NCBI RefSeq assembly: GCF_013359905.1
Contig: NZ_JABMCC010000115.1
Coordinates: 778,870 to 842,869 of the forward strand
Direction of reading: 5' to 3'
Source: Paenibacillus taichungensis
Lineage (GTDB): Bacteria > Bacillota > Bacilli > Paenibacillales > Paenibacillaceae
DNA: 64,000 nt
Below, piece by piece: positions 1 to 9,056 of this stretch. Both the position numbers and the translations under genes were made by a program. The notes under the pieces were generated by a model. It had not been told where the DNA came from. It saw only the letters and a program-made list of their open reading frames with translations, and searched no databases. Numbering within the stretch: position 1 is the stretch's first letter; each line of letters starts with the position of its first letter.

Positions 1-162
1 CGAGATGGCGGTACCGGGAGGCAGCTTTAAACTCAGAATTAACTGCTTCAACGTCGTATAGACCGCCTCACGAGAAGAGAATGTTTGTTTGTTCAGAGAA
101 GACGGGTTTATTAAGGATGATAATAATTCGGCTTTGGACGAAGACCTAGGGGGAAATTCCAT
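1..162 (-). CDS. GntR-family transcriptional regulator (5' part only)
   Basis: The first 54 codons of a minus-strand gene are present; the rest lies beyond the left edge. The ATG at 162-160 follows an AAGGAG ribosome binding site at a good distance. After a Ser/Leu-rich leader of about 30 residues, the protein reads REAVYTTLKQLILSLKLPPG, which matches the first helix and turn of the GntR winged-helix DNA-binding domain (typical form: LREAI..G.L.PG..L.E). That identifies the family. The effector domain (FCD or UTRA) is not visible, so the ligand cannot be judged. The large palindrome 22 bp upstream of the start is the likely autoregulatory operator. The family call is fairly secure despite the short piece; the physiological role is unknown. 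Confidence 0.72.
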   Translation of the reverse strand, partial: MEFPPRSSSKAELLSSLINPSSLNKQTFSSREAVYTTLKQLILSLKLPPGTAIS

Positions 163-183
163 AATCTCAACTCCTTCTAGGAT

Positions 184-209
184 ATACTACCATACTTGTA
201 TGGTAGTAT
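184..209. promoter_or_regulatory. 26-bp palindromic operator candidate for the GntR regulator
   Basis: ATACTACCATAC, TT, GTATGGTAGTAT is a perfect 12-bp inverted repeat with a 2-bp centre. It lies 22 bp upstream of the GntR-type start codon and 150 bp before the ArsR gene. GntR proteins bind such symmetric sites as dimers, so this is probably its operator. There is no T-run on either side, which argues against a terminator. A cre-like sequence with two mismatches to the consensus overlaps its right end (208-223). Confidence 0.6.
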
Positions 210-292
210 GGAAGCGCTTTATATAAGTTGTTCTAAAATCTATCGCATATAGCTTGCTGTTAGCGAGATGCTGGAGTAAACTATAGTCATTA

Positions 293-310
293 GGTTCAAA
301 CGTTTAAACC
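293..310. promoter_or_regulatory. Palindrome upstream of the ArsR gene
   Basis: GGTTCAAACGTTTAAACC is an 18-bp palindrome with a single mismatched pair, 49 bp before the ArsR-family start at 359. Its size and position suit an ArsR-dimer operator for autoregulation. The assignment rests on position and symmetry only. Confidence 0.4.
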
Positions 311-358
311 AACAGTCATGACAACTGTGATATCTGTAGAACATATAGAGGTGAAACT

Positions 359-661
359 ATGGGACAAAAAGCGATATCTATTTTTCAAACCTGCATCCCC
401 TTATTCCAGGTACTTAGCGACAATCATCGTCAGGCGATTTTACTTGCTCTTAGTGAGAAGGGCAGCATGACAGTGAATGAAATTACAGAACAGTTCAACC
501 TGTCACGACCTGCTATATCTCATCATCTCAAGTTATTGCTTGAAAAAGGGCTCATCTCTGTAGAACAGAAGGGCACACAACGATATTATTCCGCTTCATT
601 AAGGTCTTCAGTGGAATTATTGAAGGAACTGGTTGGGGCGTTGGAAGAAGAGTGCTTATAA
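359..661 (+). CDS. ArsR-family winged-helix transcriptional regulator
   Basis: This 100-residue protein has the compact ArsR/SmtB fold. LFQVLSDNHRQAILLAL forms helix 1-2, and the recognition segment is SRPAISHHLKLLLEKGLI (about 51-68), followed by the wing (VEQKGTQRYYSAS). There is no ELCVCDL-type cysteine metal site and no His-rich C-terminal site, so it is probably not a metal sensor. It belongs with the many orphan ArsR repressors that control neighbouring enzymes. The ATG is preceded by GAGGTG. The aldehyde dehydrogenase gene starts 89 bp downstream on the same strand, so the two are probably cotranscribed and the regulator may control it. The ligand cannot be inferred. Confidence 0.85.
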   Translation: MGQKAISIFQTCIPLFQVLSDNHRQAILLALSEKGSMTVNEITEQFNLSRPAISHHLKLLLEKGLISVEQKGTQRYYSASLRSSVELLKELVGALEEECL

Positions 662-674
662 GCAAGAGTTGTTA

Positions 675-690
675 ACATGCCTAGGCATGT
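675..690. promoter_or_regulatory. Perfect 16-bp palindrome before the aldehyde dehydrogenase gene
   Basis: ACATGCCTAGGCATGT is fully self-complementary and lies in the 89-bp gap between the ArsR gene and the dehydrogenase. It could be an operator or a processing hairpin. It is not followed by a T-run, so a terminator is unlikely. Confidence 0.35.
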
Positions 691-750
691 GGACTATATG
701 TTCGTATGTTTAAACGAATCATCATTAACTCGGAAAAGGAGTTGTATTAT

Positions 751-2151
751 ATGAGTGTCATGCAGGAATTAAGCGAACATGAAGTCGAAGAAATTTTACA
801 GCAGCAACGGCAGTTTTTTCGCTCAGGGGCTACTCGTTCGGCTGAGTCTCGCATTACACATTTAACCCGGTTGAAACAGGCGATTCAGAAGTATGAGTCC
901 CGTCTTACTGAGGCGCTCTATCAGGATTTGGGCAAGAGTGAGTTCGAATCGTATACTACAGAGATTGGATTCATGCTGGATAGTATCACGCACACCATTC
1001 GGCAAGTGAAGAAATGGGTCAAGCCGGTTAAAGTCAAAACCCAACTCGCGCTGATCGGGTCTAAAAGTTATATCATTCCTGAGCCATATGGTGCGGTATT
1101 GATTATTGGACCTTTTAATTATCCATTCCAGCTGTTAATTGAACCCCTGGTTGGCGCGTTGGCAGCTGGCAATACGGCAGTACTCAAAGCATCAGAGAAC
1201 ACACCAGCCGTATCAGCTGTTATTCGCGAGATGATTAGCTCGGTATTCGAACCATCATACGTTCACGTGGTCGAAGGAGCCAAAGATACAACCACGGCGC
1301 TTATTAATGCGCCTTTTGACTATATCTTTTTTACAGGAAGTGTACCCGTTGGCAAAATCGTCATGCAGGCCGCTGCCAAAAATCTCGTTCCAGTGACGCT
1401 GGAGCTTGGCGGTAAAAGTCCGGTCATCGTGGATAAGCATGCAGATATTAAAGTGGCTGCACAGCGTATTATATGGGGAAAGCTGCTCAATACGGGTCAG
1501 ACCTGCATCGCTCCAGATTATCTGCTTGTGCATGAACAGGTGAAAGATTCGTTGATCTCCGAAATGAAAGCAGTAGTGGAAGCGTTCTTTGGGACAGATA
1601 TCCAGCATAATCGTGACTATGGGAGAATCGTCAATAAGGCGCATTTCAAACGTCTCACGACTCTTATTGAACGTGATCAGGCTCATGTCATCTATGGTGG
1701 TCAATCCGATGAGGAAGACCGTTTTATTGAACCGACATTTATTGATGCTGAATCGTGGGAAGCAGCTACGATGGAAGACGAAATTTTCGGTCCGATTCTG
1801 CCGATTATCAGTTATTCCCATATTGATGAGGCGATTGCAGGTATTTTGAAGCGGCCGAAACCGCTGGCCCTCTATCTCTTTACATCGGATACACAATTAC
1901 AAGATAAAGTGATGCGAGAGGTTTCTTTTGGGGGAGGATGCATTAACGATACGATTACCCATGTAGCCAACCCACGTCTGCCGTTTGGAGGGGTAGGACA
2001 TTCCGGCCTTGGCTCGTATCACGGGCGGTATAGCCTGGAGACCTTCTCTCATATGAAAAGTGTGCTCAAAAAGAGCACCAGATTGAACTTATCTATTTTA
2101 TATCCGCCATACGATAACAAGCTGAAGACGATTAAACGTCTATTAAAATAA
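751..2151 (+). CDS. NAD(P)-dependent aldehyde dehydrogenase (class 3 / YwdH-like)
   Basis: It oxidises aldehydes to carboxylic acids with NAD(P)+ in the cytoplasm. The 466-residue protein carries the ALDH landmarks in order: GPFNYP with the catalytic Asn (about 123), the cofactor loop GSVPVG (196-201), ELGGKSP with the general-base Glu at 218, and GQTC with the catalytic Cys at 252. The length and the hydrophobic C-terminal tail fit the class 3 group, such as Bacillus YwdH, rather than the 490-500-residue betaine or semialdehyde enzymes. I chose the ATG at 751 because AAGGAG precedes it by 11 bases; an in-frame ATG at 706 lacks a ribosome binding site. The gene follows the ArsR gene. The natural substrate is unknown; lipid or aromatic aldehydes are typical for the class. 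Confidence 0.9.
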   Translation: MSVMQELSEHEVEEILQQQRQFFRSGATRSAESRITHLTRLKQAIQKYESRLTEALYQDLGKSEFESYTTEIGFMLDSITHTIRQVKKWVKPVKVKTQLALIGSKSYIIPEPYGAVLIIGPFNYPFQLLIEPLVGALAAGNTAVLKASENTPAVSAVIREMISSVFEPSYVHVVEGAKDTTTALINAPFDYIFFTGSVPVGKIVMQAAAKNLVPVTLELGGKSPVIVDKHADIKVAAQRIIWGKLLNTGQTCIAPDYLLVHEQVKDSLISEMKAVVEAFFGTDIQHNRDYGRIVNKAHFKRLTTLIERDQAHVIYGGQSDEEDRFIEPTFIDAESWEAATMEDEIFGPILPIISYSHIDEAIAGILKRPKPLALYLFTSDTQLQDKVMREVSFGGGCINDTITHVANPRLPFGGVGHSGLGSYHGRYSLETFSHMKSVLKKSTRLNLSILYPPYDNKLKTIKRLLK

Positions 2152-2215
2152 AATAACTGACTTTTAATCGTAAGCAAATTAAATGCCATCTGGAATGATG
2201 TTCAAAGGATGAAGC

Positions 2216-3127
2216 TCATTCGGGAGCAGGCTGTTCCAGTCTATAGCGTGTGGGTGATATCCCTGACCAGCGCTTGAATTGACGACTGAAATGGGCAATA
2301 TCCTTGTAACCTAGCATGGCAGCGATGTTCTGAACCGACAACTTAGGGTTGCCCAGCAGAACTTTGGCTTCATGCAGAACCATTTCAGATAAATATACAC
2401 GCGGAGACTGACCATATACCTGCCGAAATACACGGTTACAATGTGAGGAACTGATGCCCAGCTCTGCTGCAATATCATCAATGCCATAATGGCTGGTAGA
2501 CTCACGTCCCTGCTTAAATTGCTGACTCACCAGTCCTTGCAGCCGATTACGAATTTGATGGGCCAGTTCGATCTTCTCATATCCATCCGTGAACAATTGT
2601 GCGGCTTCCTGAGAGACAGCCTCCCATAAATGGCCGAACAACTCAAATACCGCAGATTGCAGCTGCATGCGCTGTACCATCGTACTCGCCGCCCGGTTAT
2701 CCGCTGAAGACATTAATTTGCGAAGGACAGGCTCGATCTGGCGGGTAACCGGACTATCTGCATCGAACAAAACCTGCTTGATTCGTGCAAGCAAAGAGAG
2801 AAATAACTGATCATCGATATCAAAATGCATGCAAAAATACGTAAAACCCTTGCCTTTATGGCTCAGGCTGGAATGAATGCTCCCTGGAGGAATCAGGAGT
2901 AATTCTCCAGCCTTTTGAATATACAGCTTGCCGTCCACGGTCATGTATTGTTCGCCTTCCGTTACATAATTCAGCTCATATTGTGGATGTTCATGGGCTG
3001 GATAATCCCAATCGGCCCCGACACTTCGCAAATGTATAGCGAACAAATTCACCGTTGTTTGTACATCCGGGTAAAATACTTCATGTACACTCTCTCCCAA
3101 AGCGGGAGGCAAATAGGTGGAAGACAT
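2216..3127 (-). CDS. AraC-family transcriptional regulator with cupin sensor domain
   Basis: This 303-residue regulator has an N-terminal cupin/AraC-binding domain of about 140 residues (PAHEHPQYELNYVTEGE is the cupin motif; LLLIPPGSIHSS is the second strand motif). The C-terminal double helix-turn-helix (about 205-300) includes IDDIAAELGISSSHCNRVFR and the family signature IAAMLGYKDIAHFSRQFKRW..SPTRYR. The ATG at 3127 has an AAGGGGG ribosome binding site. It is transcribed divergently from the GH52/GH67 operon with a 179-bp shared upstream region, the usual arrangement for the local activator. Xylose, xylobiose or an aldouronate is the likely inducer, by context only. Confidence 0.88.
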   Translation of the reverse strand: MSSTYLPPALGESVHEVFYPDVQTTVNLFAIHLRSVGADWDYPAHEHPQYELNYVTEGEQYMTVDGKLYIQKAGELLLIPPGSIHSSLSHKGKGFTYFCMHFDIDDQLFLSLLARIKQVLFDADSPVTRQIEPVLRKLMSSADNRAASTMVQRMQLQSAVFELFGHLWEAVSQEAAQLFTDGYEKIELAHQIRNRLQGLVSQQFKQGRESTSHYGIDDIAAELGISSSHCNRVFRQVYGQSPRVYLSEMVLHEAKVLLGNPKLSVQNIAAMLGYKDIAHFSRQFKRWSGISPTRYRLEQPAPE

Positions 3128-3265
3128 GGGAGACCCCCTTGATAAAAAATATGGAAACAGATGTAACCGCTTTATTTATATTATAGTCTATTAGCTTGAT
3201 TTGGGTAAATATCCGATTGATTTGACCATGGTCTACGGTGGAATGCCCATGGTAGGATGGGGCTA

Positions 3266-3281
3266 ATGAAAACGTATGCAA
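3266..3281 (+). promoter_or_regulatory. cre-like catabolite-repression site before the GH52 gene
   Basis: ATGAAAACGTATGCAA matches the Bacillus cre consensus WTGNNARCGNWWWCAW at every defined position except one. It lies 25 bp upstream of the GH52 start, overlapping the expected transcription start or leader. CcpA-HPr(Ser-P) repression of a hemicellulose operon from such a site is well established in Bacillus; its use here is inferred. Confidence 0.5.
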
Positions 3282-3306
3282 ACCATTTTGAGAGGGGTCA
3301 TCGTTC

Positions 3307-5532
3307 ATGAGCACATCCAAATCCATCTTTTATAATGCCCATCACTCACCGATCGGGGCTTTTGCCAGCTTTACGCTTGGATACAAAGGAGCCAAAGGCG
3401 GACTAGGCCTGGAGCTTGGCAAGCCAGCAGATCAGAACGTATATATCGGTTTACAATCTCGCGATAGTGAGCACTACGAAGCTTTACCATTTTTCGAAGC
3501 CGTTGAAGATGCAAGCGTTCGATATGATGTAGAGAAAGTGGACAACTCGGATTCAGATCAGGTGTCTTCGGCCTCGACAGAAAATGGATTGAGCACACCA
3601 GCGGCATCACAGGGAACACGCCCACTAATTTCAGCATTCCGCGATGAAGAGATTACGCGCGAGTTTACTTCTGGAACAGATACGTGGACGGCAGGTGATC
3701 TGACTTTCCGTATCTACTCACCTGTGCGTCCTGTACCCGAACCGCTGAGTGGTGATCGTGAAGCATTAATGGATGCACTTGTGCCTGCGGTGCTGGTGGA
3801 AATGACAATTGATAACACGCAAGGACAGCAGCCGCGTAAAGCATATTTTGGCTACCAAGGTAATGATCCTTACTCAGCCATGCGCATCGTCGGAGGGCCT
3901 GAGGGTGGGTCATTAACCGGAGTTGGACAAGGTCGCCTAACCGCCATTTTATCTGCGGATGAGGGTCTATGGCCTGCTCGAGGATTTACATTGGAGAAGA
4001 TATTGCAGGAGAAACATCGTGAGAATCTCGCGTTCGGACTGGGCGAAACAGCTGCACTGCTGATGGACGTTCCCGCAGGAGAGAAGCGTACATACCAATT
4101 TGCCGTCTGTTTTTATCGCGGCGGGATCGTTACTACGGGTATGGACACGACCTATTGGTATACACGTTATTTTGCAGATATCCTGGATGCCGGAAAATAC
4201 GCGCTTGGCCGTTTCAACGAGCTAACTGCTTCCTGTAAGGAAGTTGAGCAACGTCTCGGTGTAGCTGCTTTGAGTGAAGATCAGTCATTTATGCTTGCCC
4301 ATTCTATTCACAGCTATTATGCAAGTACACAACTGCTGGATGCGGATGGAGAGCCGTTCTGGATCGTAAATGAAGGCGAATACCGGATGATGAACACACT
4401 TGATCTGACCGCAGATCAGTTGTATTTTGAACTTGCACTAAACCCTTGGACCGTGCGTAACGAGTTGGAGTGGTTTGTGAAACGTTACAGTTATACGGAT
4501 CAAGTGCGGTTCCCGGGCGAAGAGAAGGAATATCCGGGCGGCATTACGTTCACGCATGATATCGGCGTAGCCAATGTATTCTCACGTCCGGGGCACTCGG
4601 CATATGAACTGGTAGGTATCGATGACTGCTTCTCGCAAATGAGCCACGAGGAACTGGTCAACTGGCTCTGCTGTGCAACCGTATATATTGAACAGACGCA
4701 GGACCGGGAATTTGTTAAAGAGATGCTGCCCGTCATTCGGGATTGCTTTGAAAGCATGTTAAACCGGGATCATCCGGATGAAAACCAACGCAACGGCCTG
4801 ATGGGGCTGGATAGCAGTCGTACCAAAGGCGGAGCCGAGATTACCACTTACGACAGCTTGGATGTGTCACTTGGACAATCCCGCAACAACATCTATCTGG
4901 CTGGAAAATGCTGGGCCGTCTATGTAGCCCTGGAGAAGCTGTTCGCTGCAGAGAAGCTGGCTGATTTGTCTCATCACGCAGGACGTCAGGCGGATCGCTG
5001 TGCAGCCAGTATCGCAGCCCAGTTAACCGATGGTGGTTACATTCCAGCAGTTATCGCCGAAAATAATGATTCCCGTATCATTCCGGCCATTGAAGGCTTG
5101 GTGTTCCCATACTTTACCGGCTGTGAAGGCGCGCTGGATGTAAATGGCCGTTTCGGTCCTTACCTGCAAGCGCTCCGAACCCACTTTAGAACGGTTCTTG
5201 TCCCTGGTACATGCCTGTTTGAAGATGGAGGCTGGAAACTGTCTTCTACGAGCAATAACTCATGGCTAAGCAAAATATATCTATCCCAGTTCATCGCACG
5301 AGAACTGCTGGGCGTGGAATGGGATGAAACAGGGAAGGCATCTGACGCTGCTCATGTAAACTGGCTGCTGCATCCAGAGGAATCTTACTGGTGCTGGAGT
5401 GACCAGATCCTGGCAGGTGTGGCGGTCGGAAGCAAGTATTACCCGCGCGGAGTAACATCAATTCTATGGTTGCTCGAAGGCAAAGGTAATCGTCTGGAGC
5501 AGATCTATGCCAGCAAGGAGGCTGTACAATGA
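3307..5532 (+). CDS. GH52 beta-xylosidase
   Basis: It releases xylose from the non-reducing ends of xylo-oligosaccharides by a retaining mechanism. The protein (741 residues) is recognisable throughout as GH52: it opens with FYNAHHSPIGAFASFTLG, has the central VNEGEYRMMNT block and ends in SKYYPRGVTSILW. Glu356 in VNEGEY and Asp516 in TYDSLD are 160 residues apart, the same spacing as the nucleophile Glu335 and acid/base Asp495 of the Geobacillus stearothermophilus enzyme, so both catalytic residues appear intact. There is no signal peptide, so it acts in the cytoplasm on imported oligomers. It overlaps the GH67 gene by 4 bp (ATGA), which implies translational coupling. An insertion of about 20 residues near 80-100, rich in Ser/Asp, lengthens it slightly compared with the roughly 700-residue family norm. 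Confidence 0.93.
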   Translation: MSTSKSIFYNAHHSPIGAFASFTLGYKGAKGGLGLELGKPADQNVYIGLQSRDSEHYEALPFFEAVEDASVRYDVEKVDNSDSDQVSSASTENGLSTPAASQGTRPLISAFRDEEITREFTSGTDTWTAGDLTFRIYSPVRPVPEPLSGDREALMDALVPAVLVEMTIDNTQGQQPRKAYFGYQGNDPYSAMRIVGGPEGGSLTGVGQGRLTAILSADEGLWPARGFTLEKILQEKHRENLAFGLGETAALLMDVPAGEKRTYQFAVCFYRGGIVTTGMDTTYWYTRYFADILDAGKYALGRFNELTASCKEVEQRLGVAALSEDQSFMLAHSIHSYYASTQLLDADGEPFWIVNEGEYRMMNTLDLTADQLYFELALNPWTVRNELEWFVKRYSYTDQVRFPGEEKEYPGGITFTHDIGVANVFSRPGHSAYELVGIDDCFSQMSHEELVNWLCCATVYIEQTQDREFVKEMLPVIRDCFESMLNRDHPDENQRNGLMGLDSSRTKGGAEITTYDSLDVSLGQSRNNIYLAGKCWAVYVALEKLFAAEKLADLSHHAGRQADRCAASIAAQLTDGGYIPAVIAENNDSRIIPAIEGLVFPYFTGCEGALDVNGRFGPYLQALRTHFRTVLVPGTCLFEDGGWKLSSTSNNSWLSKIYLSQFIARELLGVEWDETGKASDAAHVNWLLHPEESYWCWSDQILAGVAVGSKYYPRGVTSILWLLEGKGNRLEQIYASKEAVQ

Positions 5533-7679
5533 GCAACACAACCCTTCAATCGAATTTTTCCGGCCCTCAATACGATGCGTGGCTTGGATATCTTCAAAGT
5601 CAAACCGCAGTAAAAGGAGCCGTCAAAAAATCAGCCCCTGTCTGGAGTCATATCGTGACTGTAGCGGAAGATCAGGAAATTATATCAACAGCATCAGCCG
5701 AGCTGACTCAGGGACTGGATAAGCTGTTTGGCATCAAACCGAAAGTTAAACAGGAAACTGTCAGTCAAGTGAGCAAGTCGGATTCAGCCCACCAGGAGGC
5801 ACAAGGGATCTGGCTTGGCACATGGACGGGTTCAGAAGCCGTGGCTCAGGCCTTTAGCGACACGGAACGCTCTACCGTGCAAGGAGAAGGTTATATTATC
5901 CGCGAAGATAAAGAGCAGGGTAGGCTATTTATTGGTTCTGAAACCCCTCAAGGTGTTCTATACGGTACTTTTCATCTGTTAAGGGAGCTTGTTCTGGAGC
6001 AAGAAAATTCAAACGATGTGCATCCTGCCATGGGAAGATTAAGCTATATCTCTGAGCAGCCCGTTAATGCATTACGCATGATCAATCAGTGGGATAATGT
6101 AGACGGCAGCATCGAGCGTGGTTATGCTGGAAAATCCATTTTCTATGACAATGGAGAATTCACTCGTGATCTTGCACGTATTCGAGATTATGCCAGATTG
6201 CTTGCTTCTACAGGCATTAACGCTATTTCAATCAACAACGTAAACGTGCATCAGCGTGAGAGCTTGTTCCTGACGGAACGTTTCCTGGGTGATGTTGCGA
6301 AGGTTGCTGCCCAATTCAGAGCGTACGGCATCCGATTGTTCCTTAGCGCCAACTATGCTAGTCCAATAGAGATTGGTGGATTGATTACGGCAGATCCGCT
6401 GGATGAACAGGTCCGTGAATGGTGGAACATTCAGACAGCCAAGGTGTATGCGGCAATCCCGGATTTTGGCGGCTATCTGATCAAAGCGGATTCGGAAAAT
6501 CGGCCTGGACCCTTCACATATAACCGTGATCATGCTGATGGAGCGAACATGCTGGCCGAAGCACTTCGCCCGTTTGGTGGACTAGTAATATGGCGCTGCT
6601 TCGTCTATAACTGCAAACAAGACTGGCGTGACCGCTCAACGGATCGCGCACGGGCAGCATATGACCACTTCAAACCACTGGATGGCCGATTTGCGGATAA
6701 CGTCATTTTGCAGATCAAGAATGGGCCGATGGACTTTCAGGTTCGCGAGGCCGTATCTCCGCTGTTCGGTGCAATGGAGAACACAAATCAGGTATTGGAA
6801 TTCCAGATTACGCAGGAGTATACGGGCCAGCAGAGGCATCTCTGTTATCTGATTCCACAGTGGAAAGAAGTATTGGATTTTGATACGTTTGCCAAGGGAC
6901 CGGGTTCTGAAATCAAACGCATTGCTGACGGTTCTCTGTACAATAGACCCTACAGCGGCTTTGCTGCAGTATCCAATATCGGTGCAGATGCTTGCTGGAC
7001 AGGACATCCGCTCGCTCAGGCGAATCTATATGGATATGGAAGACTTGCCTGGAATCCGGAACTGTCATCGGAAGAGATCGCGGAGGAGTGGGTCAGACTT
7101 ACATTCGGACATGACGAAGAGGTCGTTCGTCTAATCTCTGGCATGCTTTTGAATTCATTGGATATCTATGAAAGTTATACAGCACCACTCGGTGTAGGCT
7201 GGATGGTTAATCCGGAGCACCATTATGGGCCTAATGTGGATGGCTATGAATATTCCAAGTGGGGTACGTATCATTTTGCCGATTGTGATGGCATTGGTGT
7301 GGACCGTACTGTGAGAAGTGGAACCGGATATACATCGCAATACCACCGCGAAAATGCCGAAAGATATGAATCCGTAGACTCCTGTCCGGATGAGCTGTTG
7401 TTATTTTTCCACCATGTCCCGTATACGCATGTTCTGCATTCTGGCAAAACGGTCATTCAGCACATTTATGATACACATTTTGATGGAGCAGAGCAGGCGG
7501 AAGCCTTAGCACAGACCTGGAGACAGTTGGAAGGCAAGATTGATTCGACTGTATTTGATAAGGTGTCTGCGTTACAGGCAGGGCAAGCGGAGCACGCCAA
7601 GGAATGGCGTGACATGATCAATACGTACTTCTATCGCAAAAGTGGTATTGCAGATGAACAAGGAAGAACGATATATTAA
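5529..7679 (+). CDS. aguA: GH67 alpha-glucuronidase
   Basis: It cleaves the alpha-1,2-linked (4-O-methyl)glucuronic acid from the terminal xylose of aldouronic acids made from glucuronoxylan. The 716-residue protein has the GH67 order: an N-terminal alpha/beta domain with GSETPQGVLYGTFHLLREL (about 138-156), a barrel with RMINQWDNVDGSIERGYAG (about 182-200), GINAISINNVN, GGYLIKADSE, and EFQITQEYTGQQRHL containing conserved acidic residues. The family is cytoplasmic and no signal peptide is seen. The start overlaps the GH52 stop and uses the AAGGAGG inside the end of that gene. With GH52 it forms a complete pathway from aldotetraouronate to xylose plus methylglucuronate. No aldouronate transporter is adjacent, so uptake must be encoded elsewhere or by the LplA-type system at 37 kb. 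Confidence 0.94.
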   Translation: MSNTTLQSNFSGPQYDAWLGYLQSQTAVKGAVKKSAPVWSHIVTVAEDQEIISTASAELTQGLDKLFGIKPKVKQETVSQVSKSDSAHQEAQGIWLGTWTGSEAVAQAFSDTERSTVQGEGYIIREDKEQGRLFIGSETPQGVLYGTFHLLRELVLEQENSNDVHPAMGRLSYISEQPVNALRMINQWDNVDGSIERGYAGKSIFYDNGEFTRDLARIRDYARLLASTGINAISINNVNVHQRESLFLTERFLGDVAKVAAQFRAYGIRLFLSANYASPIEIGGLITADPLDEQVREWWNIQTAKVYAAIPDFGGYLIKADSENRPGPFTYNRDHADGANMLAEALRPFGGLVIWRCFVYNCKQDWRDRSTDRARAAYDHFKPLDGRFADNVILQIKNGPMDFQVREAVSPLFGAMENTNQVLEFQITQEYTGQQRHLCYLIPQWKEVLDFDTFAKGPGSEIKRIADGSLYNRPYSGFAAVSNIGADACWTGHPLAQANLYGYGRLAWNPELSSEEIAEEWVRLTFGHDEEVVRLISGMLLNSLDIYESYTAPLGVGWMVNPEHHYGPNVDGYEYSKWGTYHFADCDGIGVDRTVRSGTGYTSQYHRENAERYESVDSCPDELLLFFHHVPYTHVLHSGKTVIQHIYDTHFDGAEQAEALAQTWRQLEGKIDSTVFDKVSALQAGQAEHAKEWRDMINTYFYRKSGIADEQGRTIY

Positions 7680-7821
7680 TCTGGATACGAGAGTGATATA
7701 AGTTGAACTAAACATTTACAGGGTAACAGAGAGGCCAGACAAATCTGACGAAGCCGAGCGTTCACCTTTATCACCTTCGGAGGAAAGAACAACGTTGGCA
7801 TACACGAGAAGGAGGGAACAT

Positions 7822-8889
7822 ATGGGACATCATCAATTACCAGAGACCATGAAGGCTGCTGTCATGACAGAGCCGGGGCACATCATCATTGAAGAACAGG
7901 CTGTACCACAGCCGGCTGAAGACGAGGTGCTCATTCAGGTGATGGCCGTTGGCGTTTGCGGATCGGATGTGCATTATTTTGAACATGGTAGAATTGGCCG
8001 ATTTGTAGTTGAGAAACCGATTATACTTGGACATGAATGTGCAGGTATCGTAGCGGCTGTAGGTTCAAGAGTATCACGGCTGAAAGAAGGAGATCGGGTA
8101 GCCATTGAGCCCGGGGTAACCTGCGGACGATGCACGGCATGCAAAGAAGGTCGTTATAATCTATGTCCCGATGTGCAATTTCTAGCGACGCCTCCGGTAG
8201 ATGGGGCATTTGTACAGTACATGACCATTCGGGAGGATATGGTTTTCCCGATCCCGGATCATCTGTCTTTTGAAGAGGCAGCCATGAACGAACCTTTCTC
8301 GGTTGGCATTCATGCTGCACGACGTAGTAAACTGGCTCCTGGCACCACACTTGCCATTATGGGCATGGGACCTGTTGGATTGATGGCTGTTGCAGCGGCT
8401 AAATCGTTTGGCGTAGAACACATCATCGTTACAGATTTGGAGGAAGTACGGTTGGAGGCTGCTCGTCGTATGGGCGCCACCCATACCATTAATGTACGGA
8501 ACGAGGATGCACAGGCGGTGATCCGTGAGTTAACGAACGGCGTCGGTGTAGATACAGCTTGGGAAACTGCGGGGAATCCGAAGGCACTTCAGTCTGCATT
8601 ATATTCGCTCCGTCGAGGAGGCAAGCTTGCTATTGTAGGACTGCCCGCACAGGACGAAATTGCACTGAATGTTCCTTTTATCGCGGACAACGAGGTGGAT
8701 ATATACGGAATCTTCCGTTACGCCAATACGTATCCGGCGGGAATTGAATTTCTGAGTTCAGGCCAGCATGATGTGATGTCCCTGATTACTGACCGTTATT
8801 CGCTTGAGGAGACACAGCAGGCCATGGAACGGGCATTGCACAATAAGAGTGGCAGTCTCAAAGTAATGGTGTATCCGAACGGAAAATGA
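7822..8889 (+). CDS. Zinc-dependent medium-chain dehydrogenase (xylitol/sorbitol dehydrogenase type)
   Basis: This 355-residue MDR-family enzyme oxidises or reduces polyols with NAD(H). The catalytic-zinc ligands lie in GVCGSDVHY (Cys) and LGHE (His-Glu). The structural-zinc lobe is intact as CGRCTACKEGRYNLC (four Cys), and the Rossmann motif is MGMGPVGLMA. VHYFEHGRIGRFVVEKPI is typical of xylitol and sorbitol dehydrogenases. I chose the ATG at 7822, preceded by AAGGAGGG; a TTG at 7795 with an upstream GGAGG is an alternative that adds nine residues. It lies 142 bp downstream of aguA, so it may be read through from that operon. A role in pentose/polyol metabolism fits, but the substrate is unproven. 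Confidence 0.87.
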   Translation: MGHHQLPETMKAAVMTEPGHIIIEEQAVPQPAEDEVLIQVMAVGVCGSDVHYFEHGRIGRFVVEKPIILGHECAGIVAAVGSRVSRLKEGDRVAIEPGVTCGRCTACKEGRYNLCPDVQFLATPPVDGAFVQYMTIREDMVFPIPDHLSFEEAAMNEPFSVGIHAARRSKLAPGTTLAIMGMGPVGLMAVAAAKSFGVEHIIVTDLEEVRLEAARRMGATHTINVRNEDAQAVIRELTNGVGVDTAWETAGNPKALQSALYSLRRGGKLAIVGLPAQDEIALNVPFIADNEVDIYGIFRYANTYPAGIEFLSSGQHDVMSLITDRYSLEETQQAMERALHNKSGSLKVMVYPNGK

Positions 8890-8903
8890 ATCTATTTCAA
8901 AGG

Positions 8904-8933
8904 AGCCCTGATATTTAGGGTTTCTTTTTTTGT
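8904..8933 (+). terminator. Putative rho-independent terminator after the dehydrogenase
   Basis: A short CCCT/AGGG stem with a 7-base loop is followed by TTTCTTTTTTT, 14 bp after the stop codon. The stem is weak, but the position and T-run fit. Confidence 0.5.
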
Positions 8934-9056
8934 ATTTTTCGCCATAAAAGGATTAAACAAGCTTCCATAACGTGGTATAATGCTTGAAGATTTTAATATA
9001 TAAAATTATACACACCACATTGGTTAAATAGCATCTAGCGAAAGGAACTGAAGGTA

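Noticed and set aside
1255..1896. Long minus-strand open frame inside the aldehyde dehydrogenase gene
   Set aside because: It is an antisense shadow of a clearly recognised gene, with no ribosome binding site and a protein of unnatural composition.
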